DNA of 64,000 nt from Curtobacterium sp. 458 (GCF_030406605.1 NZ_CP129104.1:1886799-1950798); one strand, 5' to 3'; numbered from the stretch's first letter, positions 16,730 to 27,554 are shown. The notes: generated by a model not told the origin, from the sequence alone. Program-made: numbers and translations.

Positions 16730-17897
16730 CTACTTGCGCGCGGCGGCCGCCCGACGCTTGTTGAAGACGTCGAACGCGACGGCGGCGAGCAGCACCAGGC
16801 CCTTGATGAGCGACTGGAACTCCGTGCCGACACCGAGGATCGACATGCCGTTGTTCAGGATGCCGATGATCAGACCGCCGACGATCGCGCCCGGCACCGT
16901 GCCGATGCCACCCGTGACGGCAGCGCCACCGATGAACACGGCCGCGATGGCGTCGAGCTCGAAGCCGTTGCCCGCACCCGGCGCCGCGAGGTTGAGCTGT
17001 CCGGTGAACACCACACCGGCCAGCGCCGCGATGACGCCCATGTTCACGAACAGCAGGAACGTGACGCGCTTCGTCTTCACGCCGGACAGCTGCGCGGCGA
17101 GGGCGTTCCCACCGATCGCGTAGACGTGGCGACCGAACACCGCGCTGCGCATGACGACCGAGTAGATCACCACGAGGGCGCCGAGGACGACGAGGACGAT
17201 CGGCGTGCCGTTGTAGCTCGCGAGCAGCAGGGCGACGTAGATCACGAGCGCTGCGCCGAACGCCGTCTTCACGATGAACCACGCGAAGGGCTCGCTCTCG
17301 AGCTGGTACTTCCGACGCGTCGCACGGCCCCGGAAGGCGGCGATCACCATGATCGCGGCCGCGGCGAGCCCGAGGACCATCGTGAGCGGCTCGTACCCGG
17401 TGGTGCCGAACGACGGCAGGAACCCCGAGCCGAGCGACCGGAAGCCGGCCGGGAACGGCGAGATCTGCTGGTTCTGCAGGACGATCTGCGCCGCGCCGCG
17501 GAAGGCGAGCATGCCGGCGAGCGTCACGATGAACGCCGGGATCCCGAAGTAGGCGATCCAGAAGCCCTGCCAGGCACCGACGAGCGCGCCGATCACGAGG
17601 CAGAGGACCACCGCGACCGGCCACGGGAGACCCCACTGGGTGATCATCACACCGGCCATCGCGCCGCTGAACGCGACGACCGACCCGACGGACAGGTCGA
17701 TGTGGCCGGCGATGATGACCATCACCATGCCGATCGCCAGGATCAGGATGTAGCTGTTCTGGACGATGATGTTCGACACGTTGATCGGTGCCAGGGTGAT
17801 GCCGCTCGTCGCCACCTGGAAGAAGATCACGATGACGATCAGCGCGATGAAGAGGCCGATCTGTCGGAGCTGTCCGGTGAGGTAGCTCGCTGCGGAC

Positions 17898-17911
<14 letters not shown>
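16730..17911 (-). CDS. gguB: Multiple-monosaccharide ABC transporter permease
   Basis: A 393-residue membrane subunit of a CUT2 monosaccharide importer, with about ten predicted spans and BPD_transp_2 signatures ([53 protein letters not shown]). Closest in style to GguB/MmsB/XylH. The start overlaps the end of the ATPase gene by 14 bases. It is last in the chvE-gguA-gguB operon, whose promoter carries the arabinose-type operator. The GguB name is by family resemblance and gene order. Confidence 0.88.
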
Positions 17912-19451
<1,540 letters not shown>

Positions 19452-19494
19452 GCGGACCGCCTTTCCGTCGTGCGCGCGTGGGCGCGCGAGTGGA

Positions 19495-19542
19495 GACGGA
19501 CGGGAGGCGCGGGGCGGTGTCGACCCGCGCCTCCCGTCCGTC
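19495..19542 (-). terminator. Perfect 19-base stem-loop between chvE and gguA
   Basis: Arms 19495-19513 and 19524-19542 pair at all 19 positions with a 10-base loop. The arm contains GACGGGAGGCGCGGG, the core of the hairpin family. It lies within the operon, 13 bases after the chvE stop, so partial termination or 3'-end protection of the chvE message is the likely role. Confidence 0.75.
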
Positions 19543-19555
19543 AGGTGGGAACCTC

Positions 19556-20689
19556 CTACTTGAGGTCGGCCTCGGTGTAGTAACCGCTGTCGACCAGGAC
19601 GGACTTGTAGTTGTCCTTCGTGACCACGGTCGGCTGGAAGAGGTAGGTCGGGACGACCTTGACCTTGTTGTCGTAGCTCTTGGTGTCGTTCACCTCGGGC
19701 TTCTTGCCGGAGAGCAGGTCCTCGGCCATGGTGACCGACTGCTTCGCGAGCTTGCGCGTGTCCTTGTAGATCGTCGAGTACTGCTGACCGGCGATGATCG
19801 ACTTGACGGATGCCGCCTCGGCGTCCTGGCCGGTGATGATCGGCAGCGGGCGGTCACCCGAGCCGTAGCCGGCACCCTGGAGCGCCGAGATGATGCCGAT
19901 CGACATGCCGTCGTAGGGCGAGAGCACGCCGTTCAGCGTGGTGCCGCCGGAGTACGACTTCGCGATGAGGTTCTGCATGCGGGCCTTGGCGGTCGCCGGG
20001 TCCCACTGCTGCGTCGCGGCCTGGGACAGCTGGTCCTGGCCGGACTGGATCTTCAGCGTGCCGTCCTCGAGGTACGGCTTGAGGGTGTCCATCGCGCCGT
20101 TGAAGAAGAACCCGGCGTTGTTGTCGTCGAGCGAGCCGGCGAAGACCTCGATGTTGAACGGGCCCTTCTTGTCGGTCTTCTTGCCGTCCGAGTCGAGGAC
20201 GCCGAGACCCGTGAGGAGCGAGGTGGCCTGGTCGACGCCCACCTTGTAGTTGTCGAACGACACGTAGTAGTCGACGTTCTTGTTGCCGGTGAGCAGGCGG
20301 TCGTACGAGATGACCTTGATGCCGGCCTTCGCGGCGGCGTCGAGCTGGTCGGACAGTGCGCCACCGTCGATCGACGCGATGATCAGGACCTTCGCGCCCT
20401 TGGTGATCATGTTGCTGACCTGCTGGGCCTGCTGCTGGACCTTGTTGTCGCCGTACTCGAGGTCGACCTTGTAGCCTGCCTTCTCGAGGTCGCTCTTGAC
20501 GGCGTCGCCGTCCTTGATCCACCGCTCGGAGACCTTGGTCGGCATCGCGACGCCGACGAGGGCGCCCTTGTTGTCGCCGCTTCCGCCGTCACCACTGCCC
20601 GTGGCGCCACGGCCCCCTGCGGAGCACGCGGCCAGGCTGACTGCCAGTCCGACGGCGACGATCCCCGCTGCGATCTTGCGCTTCATCAT
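19556..20689 (-). CDS. chvE: Multiple-monosaccharide-binding lipoprotein ChvE-like
   Basis: A 377-residue substrate-binding lipoprotein of the CUT2 importer. The signal peptide ends in lipobox LAAC (Cys22). The fold matches Chv[61 protein letters not shown] and [11 protein letters not shown]. Known ChvE systems bind arabinose, galactose, xylose and glucose; the operator shared with araB favours L-arabinose here. The first of two adjacent ATG codons (20689) sits 6 bases after GAGGT. The promoter and operator are directly upstream. Confidence 0.92.
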   Translation of the reverse strand: MMKRKIAAGIVAVGLAVSLAACSAGGRGATGSGDGGSGDNKGALVGVAMPTKVSERWIKDGDAVKSDLEKAGYKVDLEYGDNKVQQQAQQVSNMITKGAKVLIIASIDGGALSDQLDAAAKAGIKVISYDRLLTGNKNVDYYVSFDNYKVGVDQATSLLTGLGVLDSDGKKTDKKGPFNIEVFAGSLDDNNAGFFFNGAMDTLKPYLEDGTLKIQSGQDQLSQAATQQWDPATAKARMQNLIAKSYSGGTTLNGVLSPYDGMSIGIISALQGAGYGSGDRPLPIITGQDAEAASVKSIIAGQQYSTIYKDTRKLAKQSVTMAEDLLSGKKPEVNDTKSYDNKVKVVPTYLFQPTVVTKDNYKSVLVDSGYYTEADLK

Positions 20690-20767
20690 CGAAGTACCTC
20701 TTGTTCCTCTCACGTCGTCCTCGACGCGCTGGGTTCGGGCTGCTGTGCCCCTTGGGTGCTGCTCAAA

Positions 20768-20779
20768 GTGAGCGCTCAC
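20768..20779. promoter_or_regulatory. LacI-family operator in the chvE promoter
   Basis: GTGAGCGCTCAC is a perfect palindrome. It is identical to both operators before araB and to the core of the symmetric E. coli lac operator. It starts directly after the -10 box of the chvE promoter, so a bound repressor would block initiation. Confidence 0.8.
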
Positions 20780-20808
20780 ATCATGTGGGTTGTTTCACGG
20801 GGTGTCAA
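20780..20808 (-). promoter_or_regulatory. Near-consensus sigma-70 promoter of chvE-gguA-gguB
   Basis: On the minus strand TTGACA (20808-20803) is followed by exactly 17 bases and CATGAT (20785-20780). This is the best promoter match noticed in the window. It points at chvE, whose start lies about 90 bases downstream. Confidence 0.7.
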
Positions 20809-20869
20809 CTCGTCGTGATCGTTTCGCGACCTTTCGTCGTGGCCCCGTTCCGGGGGTACGGTTTCCCAC

Positions 20870-21910
20870 GTGACGACCACGACGGCCCACGAGGGCAAGC
20901 GCCGCAAGGCGCCGACGATCTTCGACGTCGCCGAGCGTGCCGGGGTCTCGCACCAGACCGTCTCCCGTGTCATCAACGGCGATCCCACCGTCCGCGAGCA
21001 GTTCCGCGACCAGGTGGTCGCCGCCGTCGCCGAGCTCGGGTACCGTCCGCGGGCCGCCGCACGAGCGCTCGCCGGAGGGCGCAGCCGCGCGCTCGGGCTC
21101 GTCAGCACGGGCGACGCCCTGTACGGGCCGTCGAGCACCGCGATCGGCTTCGAACGTGCCGCCCGCACCGCCGGCTACCACGTGCTCCTGTCGACCCTGC
21201 CCGAGGACCCGGTACCCGCCGACCTCTCCGGCGCGCTCGCCTCGTTGCTCGCGCAGGACGTCGCCGCGGTCGTGCTCGTCGCCGCCGACAACCGTGTGCT
21301 CGACGCCCTGGCCTCGCTGACCGTCCCCGTGTCGGTGCCCGTCGTGGTGGCGAACGCCGTGCAGCGCGACGCCGAACGGACCGGAGCGGCACCGAACGTC
21401 GCCGCCGTGGCGATCGACCAGGCCGCGGGCGCCACCCTCGCGATGGAGCACCTCTTCGCGGCGGGACACCGTCGGATCGTGCACATAGCCGGGCCCTCGG
21501 TCTCGCAGGAGTCCGAGGTGCGCCGGGCGACCTACGAGCGGATCATGACCGACCGGGGGCTCGAGCCGATCGTGCTCGAGGGCGACTGGACCCCCGCGAG
21601 CGGCTTCCGTGCGGCGCAGTCGATCGACGTGCACACCGTCGATGCCGTCTTCGCCGGGAACGACCAGATGGCGCTCGGCGTGCTGCACGCCTTCGCCGAG
21701 GAGGGTCTCCGCGTCCCCGACGACATCGCGGTGATCGGCTTCGACGACATCCCGGAGGCCGCCCACTTCACGCCGCCGCTCACGTCGGTGCGGCAGGACT
21801 TCATGGCGATGGGGGAGCGGGTGCTCGCCTCGGTGCGGCGGCTCGTCGAGGGTCAGTCCCACGACGACCGGCTCATCGCCCCCGAGCTGGTGGTGCGGCG
21901 GAGCGCGTAG
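20870..21910 (+). CDS. LacI-family regulator, likely arabinose regulon repressor
   Basis: A 346-residue LacI-family protein. The helix-turn-helix FDVAERAGVSHQTVSRVING (about residues 18-37) has recognition residues HQTVSR, close to YQTVSR of E. coli LacI, which binds the same GTGAGC half-site found at 20768 and before araB. The effector domain runs from about residue 70 (ALGLVSTGD) to GFDDIPEAAHF and TSVRQDF. It is divergent from chvE. The GTG at 20870 lacks a clear ribosome site close by, so it may be poorly translated or leaderless. Control of both chvE and araBDA is inferred from the operators. Confidence 0.9.
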   Translation: MTTTTAHEGKRRKAPTIFDVAERAGVSHQTVSRVINGDPTVREQFRDQVVAAVAELGYRPRAAARALAGGRSRALGLVSTGDALYGPSSTAIGFERAARTAGYHVLLSTLPEDPVPADLSGALASLLAQDVAAVVLVAADNRVLDALASLTVPVSVPVVVANAVQRDAERTGAAPNVAAVAIDQAAGATLAMEHLFAAGHRRIVHIAGPSVSQESEVRRATYERIMTDRGLEPIVLEGDWTPASGFRAAQSIDVHTVDAVFAGNDQMALGVLHAFAEEGLRVPDDIAVIGFDDIPEAAHFTPPLTSVRQDFMAMGERVLASVRRLVEGQSHDDRLIAPELVVRRSA

Positions 21911-21920
21911 CGCGCAGCCC

Positions 21921-21989
21921 GCGACGGAGCCGTCGGCGCTGCCGCGACGGAGCCGTCGGCGCTGCCGCGACGGAGCCGTCGGCGCACGC
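21921..21989. repeat. Three tandem copies of a 23-base repeat
   Basis: Units 21921-21943 and 21944-21966 are identical (GCGACGGAGCCGTCGGCGCTGCC), and 21967-21989 differs only at its end. Each unit contains the small palindrome CGACGG-AG-CCGTCG. The array sits directly between the lacI-type stop and the terminator hairpin. Confidence 0.85.
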
Positions 21990-21992
21990 AAC

Positions 21993-22040
21993 GGCGGACG
22001 GGAGGCGTGGGCCCGACCCGGCCCGCGCCTCCCGTCCGCC
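21993..22040. terminator. 20-base stem-loop terminator between convergent units
   Basis: Arms 21993-22012 and 22021-22040 pair at 20 positions (one G-U) around an 8-base loop. The arm reads GGCGGACGGGAGGCGTGGGC. It separates the lacI-type gene (+) from the arabinoside transporter operon (-) and probably terminates both. Confidence 0.75.
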
Positions 22041-22049
22041 GTCGGCTGG

Positions 22050-23000
22050 TCAGCCCTTCAGCGCACCCGACGACAGTCCGGCGACGTAGAACCGCTGCAG
22101 GCCCACGTACAGCGCGATGCAGGGGATCATCGCCACGACCGACCCGGCGACGAGGTTCCCGTACGACACCTGCCCGTACGCCCCGGTCTGCAGGTTGAGC
22201 AGCGCGACCGGGAGCGTGTAGAGCGAGTCCTTCGTCAGGAAGGTCAGCGCTCCGAGGAACTCCGTCCACGACGCCAGGAATGCGTAGAGCGCAGCGGTGG
22301 CAGCCCCGGGGAGGAGCAGCGGACGCAGGACCGACACGACGACCCGGAAGCGCGAGGCGCCGTCGACGAACGCCGAGTCCTCGAGCTCGGTCGGGATCGA
22401 CTCGAACGCGTTCCGCATGACGAACACCCCGAACGGCAGGTTCACCGTCGTGTAGAAGAGCACGAGGCCGAGCAGCGAGTTCGTGAGCTTCATGGCGTTC
22501 ATCTCGAGGTACAGCGGCGTGAGGATCGCCTGGAACGGCACCATCATCGTGAGCAGCACCAGTCCGAACACGAGGCCCGCGCCACGGAACCGGAAGCGGG
22601 CGAACCCGTACCCGGCCATCGTGGCGAGCACCGCGGTGAGCACAGCGGTCGAGATCGACACCACGAGCGAGTTGATCACGCCGGAGAGCAGGCGTGCGGA
22701 CGGACTGAAGACGGCTTGGAAGTTCTGCCAGGTGAGGTGGAAGAACGTCGCCGGGTCCGGTGCCTGCGTGATCACCGACTCCGGCTGGAACGCCCGCAGG
22801 ATCGCCCAGATCAGCGGGACGCCGAACACGAGGGCCGAGCCGACGCCGGCGATGACGTACAGGGTCCGCTTGACGGCCGTGTCGCGCGGGTGCCGGACGC
22901 TGCCCTGGTGGTGCCGACGCCGGTGTCCGTCGCCGGTCGTGACCGCGCGGGTGGAGAGGTCGGCCGCGGCGATGGTCGACGGGGTGGTCGTGGTGCTCAT
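22050..23000 (-). CDS. CUT1 sugar ABC transporter permease (MalG type)
   Basis: A 316-residue permease, last gene of the GH127-lipoprotein-permease-permease operon. The long N-terminal tail (about 40 residues, Thr/His/Arg-rich) is followed by six predicted membrane spans. The EAA loop ELEDSAFVDGASRFRVVVSVLRPLL is at about residues 215-240; an Asp replaces the first Ala of the usual EAA. The stop is followed within 10 bases by the terminator hairpin. It is predicted to import arabinose-containing oligosaccharides, from context only. Confidence 0.92.
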   Translation of the reverse strand: MSTTTTPSTIAAADLSTRAVTTGDGHRRRHHQGSVRHPRDTAVKRTLYVIAGVGSALVFGVPLIWAILRAFQPESVITQAPDPATFFHLTWQNFQAVFSPSARLLSGVINSLVVSISTAVLTAVLATMAGYGFARFRFRGAGLVFGLVLLTMMVPFQAILTPLYLEMNAMKLTNSLLGLVLFYTTVNLPFGVFVMRNAFESIPTELEDSAFVDGASRFRVVVSVLRPLLLPGAATAALYAFLASWTEFLGALTFLTKDSLYTLPVALLNLQTGAYGQVSYGNLVAGSVVAMIPCIALYVGLQRFYVAGLSSGALKG

Positions 23001-23003
23001 GGC

Positions 23004-23975
23004 TCAGTCCTTCTCGCGGAGTGCCCAGAACTGGAACACGGTGACGGCGGCGATGACGACGACGAGGGCGATCGACTCCGCGGTCGCCGCGCCGAGCTGC
23101 AGGTTCACGAACCCGCGGTTGTAGATCGCGTTCACGATCGTGGTGGTCTCGGTGCCCGGTCCGCCCTGGGTGAGGATGTAGAACTGGTTGAACGCGAGCA
23201 GGGACCCGATCACCGAGATGATGACGCTGAGCGCGACCGTCGACCGGATCATCGGCAACGTGATGAGCCGTTCGGTCTGCCACCACGACGCGCCCTCGAG
23301 CTGCGCCGACTCGTACACCTCGTCCGGCACGCCCTGCATCGCCGACATGAGCAGCACCATGGTCAGCCCGGAGACGGCCCACACCACGAGGACGCAGATC
23401 AGCAGCGTCGCGAGCGGGCCGTTGACGAGCCACGCCGTGCTGCCGTCGGTGATCCCGAGCCAGCGGAGCACCATGTTCACCGCGCCCGAGTTCGGTTGTG
23501 CCTCGAGGACGAGGGTGAAGCTCAGGGTCGTGAGCCCGACGACGTACGGCAGGAAGAACACCGTCCGGAGGAACGTGCTGCCTCGGCGCCGGGCGCGGAC
23601 GACCACCGCGAGGAAGTAGCCGAGCGCGAGGATCGGCACCGTCACGATCGCCGTGTACAGCAGCGTGTAGCCGATCGCGTGCACGAACGTCGGGTCCTGG
23701 AAGAGCGTGAGGTAGTTCTGCAGCCCGATGAACCGGTACGGGCCGATCAGGGGCCAGTTCGTGAGCGAGATGTACAGCGCGAAGAGGAGCGGTGCGAGGA
23801 CGAACACCGCGACGAACGCGATCGCCGGGGTGACCAGCAACGCTCCGGTGCGGGGTGGGTGGGTGAGCGAGTTCCGGGTTGCCGGACGGCGGCCGCCCAC
23901 GGTGGAGCGCCCGGCTCCCGAGCGGCGGGACCGGGATGCGGAGCCCGACGTGCGCTTGGCGGGGATGGTCGACAT
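23004..23975 (-). CDS. CUT1 sugar ABC transporter permease (MalF type)
   Basis: A 323-residue permease with a basic, Ser/Arg-rich N-terminus of about 45 residues and six predicted spans. The EAA loop EVYESAQLEGASWWQTERLITLP is at about residues 228-250. The stop lies three bases before the start of the next permease. The ATG at 23975 is the start that begins with STIPAKRT; longer frames are shadows of the lipoprotein gene. Confidence 0.92.
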   Translation of the reverse strand: MSTIPAKRTSGSASRSRRSGAGRSTVGGRRPATRNSLTHPPRTGALLVTPAIAFVAVFVLAPLLFALYISLTNWPLIGPYRFIGLQNYLTLFQDPTFVHAIGYTLLYTAIVTVPILALGYFLAVVVRARRRGSTFLRTVFFLPYVVGLTTLSFTLVLEAQPNSGAVNMVLRWLGITDGSTAWLVNGPLATLLICVLVVWAVSGLTMVLLMSAMQGVPDEVYESAQLEGASWWQTERLITLPMIRSTVALSVIISVIGSLLAFNQFYILTQGGPGTETTTIVNAIYNRGFVNLQLGAATAESIALVVVIAAVTVFQFWALREKD

Positions 23976-24012
23976 GCGTGCACCTCTCTGTGCGACGGGA
24001 TGACGGTGCGGG

Positions 24013-25320
24013 TCAGGCCTGGACCTGGTCGAGGATCCGCTCGTACTCGGGCTGTGCAGCCCGCATGGCCGGGCCGACCCCGGCGCCGAAGACGGCCTCG
24101 CGGAACATCGCGAAGTACGGCGACGAGGGCTGGTTGACGAGCAGGTTGTAGGCGAGCGTCCGCGGCGCGTAGCCCTTGTCGATCGCGTCGAGCGGACCCG
24201 AGGCGAGCGGGTACCGCTTCCGGTACGCCGGTGTGGCTGCGTCCGAGCGCGTCGGGAAGTAGCCGCCGTCCGGGAGCGCCTGCTGCGGACCGAGCCCGTT
24301 CGCGTACCGCATGAACGCCCAGCCGCCCGAGGGGTTCGCCGCTCCGTTCGGGATGCACATGTTGTCGCCGCCGTCGAAGAACGACCGCTTGCCGTCCCAC
24401 GACGGGATGAGCACCGTCCGCATCTTCGCCCGCATCGACTTCGTGGCAGCGGGGACGGTCGCGCCGTACGAGGTCGGGAAGATGCCGACCTTGCCGGCGC
24501 GGAAATCGGCCCCCCACGTCGTGCCGGCGTCCGAGAACGCGGCCTTCGACAGCACGCCGTCCTTCCACAGCTCCCGGTAGAACTCGAGCATCCGCTCGAG
24601 GGCGTCGTTGCCGGTGATGTTCGGCTTCTGGGACCCGACCTCACCCGACATCATGTCGACGCCGGTCGCCCAGACGTGCGGCTGCGTGACGAAGCCGATG
24701 ATGCCGGCCGAGTTGCCCGCGATCGACCACCCGTAGACGTCGTCCGCGACCTTCCGGAGCGCCTTCGCCGCGGCCAGGAGCGAGTCGAGGTCCTTCGTGG
24801 AGTCGTCGACGTCGAGCCCGGCACGCTCGAACAGCTCGGTGTTGACGAACAGTTGCGAGTTGTCGGCGAGGTACGGCAGGCCGTAGTACCGGTCGCGGTA
24901 CTCGAGCAGCCGGAGGTGCCCCGGAGACAGCTCGGAGAAGTAGTCGAGGCCCTTCACGACGTCGGTCAGGTCCGCGAAGGCCTCGCGGAAGATGAACAGC
25001 TGCGAGTTGATGTCGTCGAGGTCCACCACGTCCGGCGGCTCGCCTCCGCGGATCGCGGTCGCGAGCTTCGTGACGTACTGCCCGTCGGGCACCGGCGTCA
25101 GCTCGACCTGCAGCTCCGGGTTCGCCTTGTTGAAGCCGGCCACGGTCGCGGTGAGCCCGGCCTGGGTCGCCGCGCGGCACCACACCTGCACGGTGCCGGT
25201 GGCGCCCTTCCCGAAGCTCGCCACCTGCGCGTCGACCTTCGGCAGGGTGCCGGAGCACCCCGCGAGGGCGAGCGTGGCGGCTCCGGCGAGGCCACCCACG
25301 AGGAACGCTCTGCGGTCCAT
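24013..25320 (-). CDS. Sugar-binding lipoprotein of third CUT1 importer
   Basis: A 435-residue extracellular solute-binding protein. The signal peptide has a twin-arginine-like DRRAFLVGG and lipobox LAGC (Cys22), so Tat-dependent export is possible. The SBP_bac_1 fold follows (VQVWCRAATQAGL, EPPDVVDLDDINSQ, GLPYLADNSQLFVNTELFERAG, GKVGIFPTSYGA). It begins four bases after the GH127 stop, so the two are tightly coupled. The ligand is probably an arabino-oligosaccharide or arabinoside, judged by the GH127 partner. Confidence 0.91.
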   Translation of the reverse strand: MDRRAFLVGGLAGAATLALAGCSGTLPKVDAQVASFGKGATGTVQVWCRAATQAGLTATVAGFNKANPELQVELTPVPDGQYVTKLATAIRGGEPPDVVDLDDINSQLFIFREAFADLTDVVKGLDYFSELSPGHLRLLEYRDRYYGLPYLADNSQLFVNTELFERAGLDVDDSTKDLDSLLAAAKALRKVADDVYGWSIAGNSAGIIGFVTQPHVWATGVDMMSGEVGSQKPNITGNDALERMLEFYRELWKDGVLSKAAFSDAGTTWGADFRAGKVGIFPTSYGATVPAATKSMRAKMRTVLIPSWDGKRSFFDGGDNMCIPNGAANPSGGWAFMRYANGLGPQQALPDGGYFPTRSDAATPAYRKRYPLASGPLDAIDKGYAPRTLAYNLLVNQPSSPYFAMFREAVFGAGVGPAMRAAQPEYERILDQVQA

Positions 25321-25324
25321 CAGA

Positions 25325-27367
25325 TCACCGCGCGATCGGCAGCCAGACGCGCATCGGCGCGGCTCCGCGGTTCGCCCAGGCGTAGTAGGGGACCGCGGTC
25401 GCGGTCACGGCGTGCGCCGTGTCGGTGCTCGCTGTGTCGGTGCTCGCTGTGTCGGTGCTCGCCGTGTCGGCCGGGAGGCGCGGCTCGCCCCCGGCGCCAC
25501 CGGTCGAGCCGCCGACGCTGGTCGCGTCGAGAGCCGGTGTCGCGCCTCCCGTCCTGGTCGCGTCGATCCGGCGGTACGGCCACGCTGCCTGCTCGTGCGA
25601 CGAGGGCGCGGAGCCGGGCACGCGCAGCGTGACGACGCCGTCGAGGAGGTCGTCGCGCCGCTCCTCGGTGATCGGTGCGGACGGGTCGACCGTCAGGTCG
25701 TCGACGGTGAAGCCCTCCTGGTCGGCCTGCTCGACCGCGTAGACGAGCGGACCGCGCTCGATCGCGACCTGCCCGCGCGAGGCGTCGATGCGGGAGTCGG
25801 CGACGTACCGGTGCGGCGTCGTGTCGAAGACGAGCTCCACCGTGTCACCGGCCGTCCACGTGCGGTCGAGGACGTGCAGGGTGCCCGGCTCCGGCGACGC
25901 CTCGCCGTCCGGTCCGGTCACGGTCGTGGTGTCCGACCACGCGGGGATGCGCAGCCCGAGGGCGAGCGGACCGTCCGCGGTCACGGTGACGACCACCCGG
26001 CCGTCGTGCGGGTACCCGGTCTCGACGCGGACCGGCCCGAGGTCGGCGGTGGCGTACTGGTGCACCTGGAGACCGCCGTCGGTGGCCGTCGCGAGGTAGC
26101 CGTCGAGGCTCGCGAACGTGCGCATGATGTTCGGCGGGCAGCAGGCGCAGTCGAACCAGCCGCGGCGGCCGTGCGCGGGGGAGCGGTTCTCGTCCTGGTG
26201 CGCGTGGTCCCGCTGCTGCAGCGGGTTCACGTAGAAGTACTCCGTGCCGGCGAGGCTCACCCCCGCGAGGAACGCGTTGTACAGCAGACGCTCGATCGCG
26301 TCCGCGTAGACGGGCTCCCCGGTCGCGAGGAGCAGCCGCCACGCCCACTGGACCCCGCCGATCGCGGCGCAGGTCTCGGCGTAGCCGCGGTCGGTCGGCA
26401 GCTCGTACGGGTCACCGAAGGCCTCGTAGTCCCACCGTGCGCCGAGGCCGCCCGTGATGAACGCCTTCGTGGCCATCATGTCGGCGAACTGGCGCTCGCT
26501 CGCGGCGAGGAGCTCGGTGTCACCGGTCTCGATCGCCACGTCGACCGCTCCGGCCGCCAGGTACACGGCACGGACCGCGTGCCCCTCGACGGTCGTCGCC
26601 TCGCGTGCCGGGACCCGGTCGGAGAAGTACGTCGGCTCGCCGCCCGCGCGCTCGATGATGCCGTGCCCCCGCGCATCGACGAACCAGTGCGCGAGGTCGA
26701 GGTAGGCGCGGGTGCCGGTCTCGCGGTAGAGCTCGACGAGCCCCATCTCCACGACGGGGTGCCCGTCGATGTCGACGGTCCGACCCGGTCCGTCACCGAA
26801 CGTGGCGACCAGGTGGTCGGCGTTCTTCGTCGCGACGTCGAGCAGACCGGTGTCGCCGGTCGCGCGGTGCTGCGCCACCGCTGCCTGGTACAGGTGGCCG
26901 GCGCAGTACAGCTCGTGGCTCCACTTGAGGTCGACGTACCGCTCGCCCTTCCCGCGGACCTGCTGCACCGAGTCGAGGTACCCGTCGTCGGCCTGGGCGC
27001 GGGCGTAGAGGTCCGTGACCTCGCGCTGGAGCGCCAGGAGGTCCTCGGCGGGGGCGCGCCCGTACTCCCACGCGACCGCCTCGAGCCACTTCGTCACGTC
27101 GGAGTCCATGAAGATCGGTCCGACAGCCTCGCCCTCCTCGTCACCCGCGGCGATGCGCAGGTTCCGGAAGTTCCCGGCGGCCTCGAGCTGGTGGTACCCG
27201 CTGCGGATCGCGTCCCGCCCGTTGCGGTCCTGCCGGAGCGCCCAGAACCCGCCTGTGATCCGCGCCGCCCCGGCGGGGAGCGGCCGGAAGGTCAGGTGCG
27301 CACCGTCGGTCGGGAGGACCGGGGTCGCGGTGTGCGCGCGGCTGTCGGTCGCGAGCGTGGTGGTCAT
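25325..27367 (-). CDS. GH127 beta-L-arabinofuranosidase
   Basis: A 680-residue cytoplasmic enzyme releasing L-arabinose from beta-L-arabinofuranosides (hydroxyproline-linked or arabinan-type oligosaccharides). Active-site hallmarks are present: AETCAAIGG with Glu331 and nucleophile Cys333, and FDCACCPPN with zinc ligands Cys409/Cys410, as in the zinc-thiolate GH127 enzymes. The alpha/alpha barrel covers residues 20-450, followed by beta-sandwich domains. Start is preceded by AAGGAGG. The tail carries a tandem STDTA peptide repeat and a pair of hairpin arms in its coding DNA. First gene of its operon, divergent from its LacI regulator. Confidence 0.93.
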   Translation of the reverse strand: MTTTLATDSRAHTATPVLPTDGAHLTFRPLPAGAARITGGFWALRQDRNGRDAIRSGYHQLEAAGNFRNLRIAAGDEEGEAVGPIFMDSDVTKWLEAVAWEYGRAPAEDLLALQREVTDLYARAQADDGYLDSVQQVRGKGERYVDLKWSHELYCAGHLYQAAVAQHRATGDTGLLDVATKNADHLVATFGDGPGRTVDIDGHPVVEMGLVELYRETGTRAYLDLAHWFVDARGHGIIERAGGEPTYFSDRVPAREATTVEGHAVRAVYLAAGAVDVAIETGDTELLAASERQFADMMATKAFITGGLGARWDYEAFGDPYELPTDRGYAETCAAIGGVQWAWRLLLATGEPVYADAIERLLYNAFLAGVSLAGTEYFYVNPLQQRDHAHQDENRSPAHGRRGWFDCACCPPNIMRTFASLDGYLATATDGGLQVHQYATADLGPVRVETGYPHDGRVVVTVTADGPLALGLRIPAWSDTTTVTGPDGEASPEPGTLHVLDRTWTAGDTVELVFDTTPHRYVADSRIDASRGQVAIERGPLVYAVEQADQEGFTVDDLTVDPSAPITEERRDDLLDGVVTLRVPGSAPSSHEQAAWPYRRIDATRTGGATPALDATSVGGSTGGAGGEPRLPADTASTDTASTDTASTDTAHAVTATAVPYYAWANRGAAPMRVWLPIAR
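25419..25463. repeat. 15-base tandem repeat within the GH127 gene
   Basis: Three units (25419-25433, 25434-25448, 25449-25463) of GTGTCGGTGCTCGCT, followed by a partial fourth. On the coding strand they encode a Ser-Thr-Asp-Thr-Ala pentapeptide repeat in the C-terminal linker. Period 15 preserves the frame, so copy number can vary without breaking the protein. Confidence 0.85.
25471..25554. repeat. Hairpin-family arms embedded in GH127 coding sequence
   Basis: GGGAGGCGCG (25473-25482) and CGCGCCTCCC (25541-25550) pair perfectly across 58 bases, and both sit in flanks typical of the intergenic hairpins. They encode parts of the low-complexity tail (GEPRLPAD and RTGGATPA). It looks like an element that entered the coding sequence in frame. 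Confidence 0.6.
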
Positions 27368-27443
27368 GTCGCCTCCTTGCGAATGCCGGTGCCGTTCCGG
27401 TCACGGGATCGATGGCCTCGGGGTCGAGGTGCCAACGTTGCCG

Positions 27444-27455
27444 GAAAACGGTTTC
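27444..27455. promoter_or_regulatory. Candidate operator for the GH127-cluster LacI regulator
   Basis: GAAAACGGTTTC is palindromic at five of six base pairs and CG-centred, as are LacI-family sites. It lies in the 187-base region between the divergent GH127 gene and its regulator. It does not match the GTGAGCGCTCAC site, agreeing with the different recognition helix of this regulator. Confidence 0.5.
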
Positions 27456-27554
27456 TGGCGCTGACCGTACGTCACGCTCCGGCGCTGCGCAACCCCGGAC
27501 TGCCGGGAATTGCGTATGATCGCGCTACCCGAGCCGATCCGGAAAGGAGTTGCC

